DNA from: Owenia fusiformis
Taxonomy: Eukaryota > Annelida > Polychaeta > Sabellida > Oweniidae
Assembly (NCBI GenBank): GCA_903813345.2
Contig: CAIIXF020000007.1
Location: 13,188,714 to 13,252,713 of the forward strand
DNA: 64,000 bases
Direction of reading: 5' to 3'
The notes below the pieces were generated by a model that had not been told where the DNA came from, made no database searches, and saw only the letters and a program-made list of their open reading frames with translations. Below, one piece after another: positions 55,330 to 64,000 of this stretch. Within the stretch, counting starts at the first letter, position 1; each line of letters begins with the position of its first letter. The position numbers were made by a program, and so were the translations under genes.

Positions 55330-58300
55330 GCCCTTGTCAGTGGTATATTGCCCTTACTACTGGCCTTTTCTCTTCCAATAGGTCATTACCTTGCAAATGA
55401 CTTAAACCAATAGCACATTGCCCCAACTAATGGCCTTTTCTCTTCCAATAGGTCATAACCTTGCCAATGACTTAAACCAATAGCACATTGCCCCAACTAA
55501 TGGCTTTTTCTCTTCCAATAGGTCATTACCTTGCCAATGACTTATACCAATAGCACATTGCCCCAACTAATGCCTTTTCTCTTCCAATAGGTCGTTACCT
55601 TGCTAATGACTTATACCAATAGCACATTGCCCCAACTAATGCCTTTTCTCTTCCAATAGGTCGTTACCTTGCTAATGACTTATACCAATAGCACATTGCC
55701 CCAACTAATGCCTTTTCTCTTCCAATAGGTCGTTACCTTGCTAATGACTTATACCAATAGCACATTGCCCCAACTAATGCCTTTTCTCTTCCAATAGGTC
55801 GTTACCTTGCTAATGACTTATACCAATAGCACATTGCCCCAACTAATGCCTTTTCTCTTCCAATAGGTCGTTACCTTGCTAATGACTTATACCAATAGCA
55901 CATTGCCCCAACTAATGCCTTTTCTCTTCCAATAGGTCGTTACCTTGCCAATGACTTATACCAATAGCGCATTGCCCCAACTAATAGCTTTTTCTCTTCC
56001 AATAGGTCATTACCTTGCCAATGACTTATACCAATAGCACATTGCCCCAACTAATAGCTTTTTCTCTTCCAATAGGTCATTACCTTGCCAATGACTTAAA
56101 CCAATAGCACATTGCCCCAACTAATGCCTTTTCTCTTCCAATAGGTCATTACCTTGCCAATGACTTATACCAATAGCACATTGCCCCAACTAATGGCCTT
56201 TTCTCTTCCAATAGGTCATTACCTTGCCAATGACTTATACCAATAGCACATTGCCCCAACTAATGGCCTTTTCTCTTCCAATAGGTCATTACCTTGCCAA
56301 TGACTTAAACCAATAGCACGTTGCCCTAACTAATGGCTTTTTCCTTCCAATAGGTCATTACCTTGCCAATGACTTAAACCAATAGCACATTGCCCCAACT
56401 AATGCCTTTTCTCTTCCAATAGGTCATTACCTTGCCAATGACTTAAACCAATAGCACATTGCCCCAACTAATGGCCTTTTTCTCTTCCAATAGGTCATTA
56501 CCTTGCCAATGACTTATACCAATAGCACATTGCCACAACTAATGGCCTTTTCTCTTCCAATAGGTCATTACCTTGCCAATGACTTATACCAATAGCACAT
56601 TGCCCCAACTAATGGCCTTTTCTCTTCCAATAGGTCATTACCTTGCCAATGACTTAAACCAATAGCACATTGCCCCAACTAATGGCTTTTTCCTTCCAAT
56701 AGGTCATTACCTTGCCAATGACTTAAACCAATAGCACATTGCCCCAACTAATGCCTTTTCTCTTCCAATAGGTCATTACCTTGCCAATGACTTATACCAA
56801 TAGCATATTGCCCCAACTAATGGCCTTTTTCTCTTCTAATAGGTGATTACCTTGCCAATGACTTATACCAATAGCACATTGCCCCAACTAATGCCTTTTC
56901 TCTTCCAATAGGTCATTACCTTGCCAATGACTTAAACCAATAGCACATTGCCCCAACTAATGCCTTTTCTCTTCCAATAGGTCATACCTTGCCAATGACT
57001 TATACCAATAGCACATTGCCCCAACTAATGGCCTTTTCTCTTCCAATAGGTCATTACCTTGCCAATGACTTATACCAATAGCACATTGCCCCAACTAATG
57101 CCTTTTCTCTTCCAATAGGTCATACCTTGCCAATGACTTATACCAATAGCACATTGCCCCAACTAATGGCCTTTTCTCTTCCAATAGGTCATTACCTTGC
57201 CAATGACTTATACCAATAGCACATTGCCCCAACGTGTAGGTTTTTCTCTTCCAATAGGTCATTACCTTGCCATTGACTTATACCAATAGCACATTGCCCC
57301 AACTAATAGCTTTTTCTCTTCCAATAGGTCATTACCTTGCCAATGACTTATACCAATAGTACATTGCCCCAACTAATGGCTTTTTCTCTTCCAATAGGTC
57401 ATTACCTTGCCAATGACTTAAACCAATAGCATATTGCCCCTACTACTGGCCTTTTCTCTTCCAATAGGTCATTACCTTGCCAATGACTTATACCAATAGC
57501 ACATTGCCCCAACTAATGGCTTTTTCTCTTCCATTAGGTCATTACCTTGCCAATGACTTATACCAATAGCACATTGCCCCAACTAATGGCTTTTTCTCTT
57601 CCAATAGGTCATTACCTTGCCAATGACTTATACCAATAGCATATTGCCCCAACTAATGGCCTTTTCTCTTTCAATAGGTCATTACCTTGCCAATGACTTA
57701 TACCAATAGCACATTGCCCCAACTAATGGCTTTTTCTCTTCCAATAGGTCATTACCTTGCCAATGACTTATACCAATAGCATATTGCCCCAACTAATGGC
57801 CTTTTCTCTTCCAATAGGTCATTACCTTGCCAATGACTTATACCAATAGCATATTGCCCCAACTAATGGCCTTTTCTCTTCCAATAGGTCATTACCTTGC
57901 CAATGACTTATACCAATAGCGCATTGCCCCAACTAATAGCTTTTTCTCTTCCAATAGGTCATACCTTGCCAATGACTTATACCAATAGCACACTGCCCCA
58001 ACTAATGGCCTTTTCTCTTCCAATAGGTCATTACCTTGCCAATGACTTATACCAATAGCATATTGCCCCAACTAATGGCCTTTTCTCTTCCAATAGGTCA
58101 TTACCTTGCCAATGACTTATACCAATAGCACATTGCCCCAACTAATGGCCTTTTCTCTTCCAATAGGTCATTACCTTGCCAATGACTTATACCAATAGCA
58201 CATTGCCCCAACTAATAGCTTTTTCTCTTCCAATAGGTCATTACCTTGCCAATGACTTATACCAATAGCACATTGCCCCAACTACTGGCTTTTTCTCTTC

Positions 58301-61300
58301 CAATAGGTCATTACCTTGCCAATGACTTAAACCAATAGCACACTGCCCCAACTAATGGCCTTTTCTCTTCCAATAGGTCATTACCTTGCCAATGACTTAT
58401 ACCAATAGCACATTGCCCCAACTAATGGCCTTTTCTCTTCCAATAGGTCATAACCTTGCCAATGACTTATACCAATAGCACATTGCCCCAACTAATGGCT
58501 TTTTCTCTTCCAATAGGTCATTACCTTGCCAATGACTTATACCAATAGCACATTGCCCCAACTAATGGCCTTTTCTCTTCCAATAGGTCATAACCTTGCC
58601 AATGACTTATACCAATAGCACATTGCCCCAACTAATGGCCTTTTCTCTTCCAATAGGTCATAACCTTGCCAATGACTTATACCAATAGCACACTGCCCCA
58701 ACTAATGGCCTTTTCTCTTCCAATAGGTCATTACCTTGCCAATGACTTATACCAATAGCACATTGCCCCAACTAATGGCCTTTTCTCTTCCAATAGGTCA
58801 TAACCTTGCCAATGACTTATACCAATAGCACATTGCCCCAACTAATGGCCTTTTCTCTTCCAATAGGTCATAACCTTGCCAATGACTTATACCAATAGCA
58901 CATTGCCCCAACTAATGGCCTTTTCTCTTCCAATAGGTCATAACCTTGCCAATGACTTATACCAATAGCATATTGCCCCAACTAATGGCCTTTTCTCTTC
59001 CAATAGGTCATTACCTTGCCAATGACTTATACCAATAGCACATTGCCCCAACTAATGGCTTTTTCTCTTCCAATAGGTCATTACCTTGCCAATGACTTAT
59101 ACCAATAGCGCATTGCCCCAACTAATAGCTTTTTCTCTTCCAATAGGTCATACCTTGCCAATGACTTATACCAATAGCACACTGCCCCAACTAATGGCCT
59201 TTTCTCTTCCAATAGGTCATTACCTTGCCAATGACTTATACCAATAGCATATTGCCCCAACTAATGGCCTTTTCTCTTCCAATAGGTCATTACCTTGCCA
59301 ATGACTTATACCAATAGCACATTGCCCCAACTAATGGCCTTTTCTCTTCCAATAGGTCATTACCTTGCCAATGACTTAAACCAATAGCACATTGCCCCAA
59401 CTAATGGCCTTTTCTCTTCCAATAGGTCATTACCTTGCCAATGACTTATACCAATAGTACATTGCCCAAACTAATGGCTTTTTCTCTTCCAATAGGTCAT
59501 TACCTTGCCAATGACTTATACCAATAGCATATTGCCCCTACTACTGGCCTTTTCTCTTCCAATAGGTCATTACCTTGCCAATGACTTATACCAATAGCAC
59601 ATTGCCCCAACTAATGGCTTTTTCTCTTCCATTAGGTCATTACCTTGCCAATGACTTATACCAATAGCACATTGCCCCAACTAATGGCTTTTTCTCTTCC
59701 AATAGGTCATTACCTTGCCAATGACTTATACCAATAGCACATTGCCCCAACTAATGGCTTTTTCTCTTCCAATAGGTCATTACCTTGCCAATGACTTATA
59801 CCAATAGCACATTGCCCCAACTAATGGCCTTTTCTCTTCCAATAGGTCATTACCTTGCCAATGACTTATACCAATAGCACATTGTCCCAACTAATAGCTT
59901 TTTCTCTTCCAATAGGTCATTACCTTGCCAATGACTTATACCAATAGCACATTGCCCCAACTACTGGCTTTTTCTCTTCCAATAGGTCATTACCTTGCCA
60001 ATGACTTAAACCAATAGCACACTGCCCCAACTAATGGCCTTTTCTCTTCCAATAGGTCATTACCTTGCCAATGACTTATACCAATAGCACATTGCCCCAA
60101 CTAATGGCCTTTTCTCTTCCAATAGGTCATTACCTTGCCAATGACTTATACCAATAGCACATTGCCCCAACTAATGGCCTTTTCTCTTCCAATAGGTCAT
60201 AACCTTGCAAATGACTTAAACCAATAGCACATTGCCACAACTAATGGCCTTTTCTCTTCCAATAGGTCATTACCTTGCCAATGACTTAAACCAATAGCAC
60301 ATTGCCCCAACTAATGGTCTTTTCTCTTCCAATAGGTCATTACCTTGCCAATGACTTATACCAATAGTACATTGCCCCAACTAATGGCTTTTTCTCTTCC
60401 AATAGGTCATTACCTTGCCAATGACTTAAACCAATAGCATATTGCCCCTACTACTGGCCTTTTCTCTTCCAATAGGTCATTACCTTGCCAATGACTTATA
60501 CCAATAGCACATTGCCCCAACTAATGGCTTTTTCTCTTCCATTAGGTCATTACCTTGCCAATGACTTATACCAATAGCACATTGCCCCAACTAATGGCTT
60601 TTTCTCTTCCAATAGGTCATTACCTTGCCAATGACTTATACCAATAGCGCATTGCCCCAACTAATAGCTTTTTCTCTTCCAATAGGTCATACCTTGCCAA
60701 TGACTTATACCAATAGCACACTGCCCCAACTAATGGCCTTTTCTCTTCCAATAGGTCATTACCTTGCCAATGACTTATACCAATAGCATATTGCCCCAAC
60801 TAATGGCCTTTTCTCTTCCAATAGGTCATTACCTTGCCAATGACTTATACCAATAGCACATTGCCCCAACTAATGGTCTTTTCTCTTCCAATAGGTCATT
60901 ACCTTGCCAATGACTTATACCAATAGCACATTGCCCCAACTAATAGCTTTTTCTCTTCCAATAGGTCATTACCTTGCCAATGACTTATACCAATAGCACA
61001 TTGCCCCAACTACTGGCTTTTTCTCTTCCAATAGGTCATTACCTTGCCAATGACTTAAACCAATAGCACACTGCCCCAACTAATAGCCTTTTCTCTTCCA
61101 ATAGGTCATTACCTTGCCAATGACTTATACCAATAGCATATTGCCCCAACTAATGGCCTTTTCTCTTCCAATAGGTCATTACCTTGCCAATGACTTATAC
61201 CAATAGCACATTGCCCCAACTAATGGCCTTTTCTCTTCCAATAGGTCATTACCTTTCCAATGACTTATACCAATAGCACATTGCCCCAACTAATGGCCTT

Positions 61301-64000
61301 TTCTCTTCCAATAGGTCATTACCTTTCCAATGACTTATACCAATAGCACATTGCCCCAACTAATGGCCTTTTCTCTTCCAATAGGTCATTACCTTGCCAA
61401 TGACTTATACCAATAGCACATTGCCCCAACTAATGGCTTTTTCTCTTCCAATAGGTCATTACCTTGCCAATGACTTATACCAATAGCACATTACCCCAAC
61501 TAATGGCCTTTTCTCTTCCAATAGGTCATTACCTTGCCAATGACTTATACCAATAGCACATTGCCCCAACTAATAGCTTTTTCTCCTCCAATAGGTCATT
61601 ACCTTGCCAATGACTTATACCAATAGCACATTGCCCCAACTAATGGCTTTTTCTCTTCCAATAGGTCATTACCTTGCCAATGACTTAAACCAATAGCACA
61701 CTGCCCCAACTAATGGCCTTTTCTCTTCCAATAGGTCATTACCTTGCCAATGACTTATACCAATAGCACATTGCCCCAACTAATGGCCTTTTCTCTTCCA
61801 ATAGGTCATTACCTTGCCAATGACTTATACCAATAGCGCATTGCCCCAACTAATAGCTTTTTCTCCTCCAATAGGTCATTACCTTGCCAATGACTTATAC
61901 CAATAGCACATTGCCCCAACTAATGGCTTTTTCTCTTCCAATAGGTCATTACCTTGCCAATGACTTATACCAATAGTACATTGCCCCAACTAATGGCTTT
62001 TTCTCTTCCAATAGGTCATTACCTTGCCAATGACTTATACCAATAGCACATTGCCCCAACTAATGGCCTTTTCTCTTCCAATAGGTCATTACCTTTCCAA
62101 TGACTTATACCAATAGCACATTGCCCCAACTAATGGCCTTTTCTCTTCCAATAGGTCATTACCTTGCCAATGACTTATACCAATAGCACATTGCCCCAAC
62201 TAATAGCTTTTTCTCTTCCAATAGGTCATTACCTTGCCAATGACTTATACCAATAGCATATTGCCCCAACTAATGGCTTTTTCTCTTCTTATAGGTGATT
62301 ACCTTGCCAATGACTTATACCAATAGCACATTGCCCCAACTAATGGCTTTTTCTCTTCCAATAGGTCATTACCTTTCCAATGACTTATACCAATAGCACA
62401 TTGCCCCAACTAATGGCCTTTTCTCTTCCAATAGGTCATTACCTTGCCAATGACTTATACCAATAGCACATTGCCCCAACTAATGGCCTTTTCTCTTCCA
62501 ATAGGTCATAACCTTGCCATTGACTTATACCAATAGCACATTGCCACAACTAATGGCTTTTTCTCTTCCAATAGGTCATTACCTTTCCAATGACTTAGGC
62601 CTATACCAATAGCACATTGCCCCAACTAATGGCATTTTCTCTTCCAATAGGTCATTACCTTGCCAATGACTTATACCAATAGCCCATTGCCACAACTAAT
62701 AGCTTTTTCTCTTCCAATAGGTCATTACCTTGCCAATGACTTATACCAATAGCACATTGCCCCAACTAATAGCTTTTTCTCTTCCAATAGGTCATTACCT
62801 TGCCAATGACTTATACCAATAGCACATTGCCCCAACTAATGGCCTTTTCTCTTCCAATAGGTCATTACCTTGCCAATGACTTATACCAATAGCACATTGC
62901 CCCAACTAATAGCTTTTTCTCTTCCATTGGGTCATTACCTTGCCAATGACTTATACCAATAGCACATTGCCCCAACTAATGGCTTTTTCTCTTCCAATAG
63001 GTCATTACCTTGCCAATGACTTATACCAATAGCACATTGCCCCACCTAATGGCTTTTTCTCTTCCAATAGGTCATTACCTTGCCAATGACTTATACCAAT
63101 AGCACATTGCCCCAACTAATGGCCTTTTCTCTTCCAATAGGTCATTACCTTGCCAATGACTTATACCAATAGCACATTGCCCCAACTAATGGCCTTTTCT
63201 CTTCCAATAGGTCATTACCTTTCCAATGACTTATACCAATAGCACATTGCCCCAACTAATGGCTTTTTCTCTTCGAATAGTTCATTACATTGCCAATGAC
63301 TAATACCAATAGCATATTGCCCCAACTAATGGCCTTTTCTCTTCCAATAGGTCATTACATTGCCAATGACTTATGCCAATAGCACATTGCCCCAACTAAT
63401 GGCCTTTTCTCTTCCAATAGGTCATTACCTTGCCAATGACTTATACCAATAGCACATTGCCCCAACTAATGGCCTTTTCTCTTCCAATAGGTCATTACCT
63501 TGCCAATGACTTATACAAATAGCACATTGCCCCAACTAATGGCTTTTTCTCTTCCAATAGGTCATTACATTGCCAATGACTTATACCAATAGCACATTGC
63601 CCCAACTAATGGCTTTTTCTCTTCCAATAGCTCATTACCTTGCCAATGACTTATACCAATAGCACATTGCCCCAACTAATAGCTTTTTCTCTTCCAATAG
63701 GTCATTACCTTGCCAATGACTTATACCAATAGCACATTGCCCCAACTAATAGCTTTTTCTCTTCCAATAGGTCATTACCTTGCCAATGACTTATACCAAT
63801 AGCACATTGCCCCAACTAATGGCTTATTCTCTTCCAATAGGTCATTACCTTGCCAATGACTTATACCAATAGCACATTGCCACAACTAATAGCTTTTTCT
63901 CTTCCAATAGGTCATTACCTTTCCAATGACTTATACCAATAGCATATTGCCCCAACTAATAGCTTTTTCTCTTCCAATAGGTCATTACCTTTCCAATGAC
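55330..64000. repeat. 70-bp satellite, about 124 copies, continuing past the window
   Basis: The unit contains CATTGCCCCAACTAATGGCC, TTTTCTCTTCCAATAGGTCA, TTACCTTGCCAATGACTTAT and ACCAATAGCA. The period is 70 bases, with rare 1-base deletions (GGTCATACC) and one 6-base insertion (TAGGCC near 62600). Variants (GGCC, GGCT, AGCT; CACATTG, CATATTG, GCGCATTG; TTATACC, TTAAACC) recur in the same order in distant blocks. Each unit has three CCAAT motifs (unit positions 30, 49, 62) and a pyrimidine tract ending CCAATAG|GT. The first units, near 55330-55400, are the most diverged, as expected at an array edge. The right edge is outside the window. Confidence 0.97.

Noticed and set aside
55330-64000. 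CRISPR array
   Set aside because: Units are directly tandem with no unique spacers, in a eukaryotic intron-bearing context. The same holds for all other arrays here.
1-64000. tRNA, rRNA or other classical RNA genes
   Set aside because: I saw no A/B-box pair with a cloverleaf and no rRNA-like sequence, though diverged small RNAs could be missed by eye.

Overview
The window is nuclear DNA of an invertebrate animal, A+T-rich and intron-rich. The evidence is spliced genes with GT/AG introns and clear animal orthologues (cyclin H, RAMAC, an EF-hand protein), a CR1-type LINE, many small DNA transposons with TA, TTAA, 5-bp and 8-bp target duplications, and abundant minisatellites. The phylum cannot be fixed from sequence alone; a marine deuterostome or lophotrochozoan fits the repeat spectrum. 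There is no bacterial, plasmid, phage or CRISPR content.

Layout. 1-4490: a CR1-like LINE on the minus strand that looks intact as far as the window shows it. ORF1 and ORF2 lie in the same frame, separated by one UGA followed by CUAG. 5373-6183: last two exons of an EF-hand calcium-binding gene (+). 6325-7341: a terminal-inverted-repeat element. 7789-17873: cyclin H (CCNH, minus), seven coding exons recognised and the C-terminal exon(s) not found. Three of its introns (4, 5, 6) contain minisatellites that begin exactly at the 5' splice site, and two of those arrays are built from the last 21-24 coding bases of the exon plus the splice donor. CCNH intron 1 holds a broken LINE interrupted by a Transib-like element and a TTAA-flanked fold-back element. 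18129-22117: intergenic transposon debris (TIR element, hAT with 8-bp duplication, fold-back, LINE tail, mariner MITE). 22741-24083: RAMAC (+), complete in three coding exons. 24610-32100: gene-poor, with several MITEs and fold-backs. 32150-32380: a convincing Pol II core promoter (GC box, CCAAT boxes, CRE, TATA) on the + strand, possibly feeding a spliced non-coding exon at 37351-37502. 33150-64000: gene-poor DNA with five more tandem arrays. The last, a 70-bp satellite of about 124 copies, fills 55.3 kb to the window end and continues beyond it.

How the genes relate. Cyclin H (the TFIIH/CAK subunit that allows CTD Ser5 phosphorylation) and RAMAC (activator of the mRNA cap methyltransferase RNMT) are divergent neighbours about 4.9 kb apart. 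They act in consecutive steps of early Pol II transcription, so the pairing is worth testing for synteny. The EF-hand gene converges on CCNH.

The most unusual content is (1) the exon-end/splice-donor minisatellites inside CCNH, (2) the single-frame LINE with a canonical read-through context between its ORFs, and (3) the CCAAT-rich, acceptor-like 70-bp satellite with block duplications.
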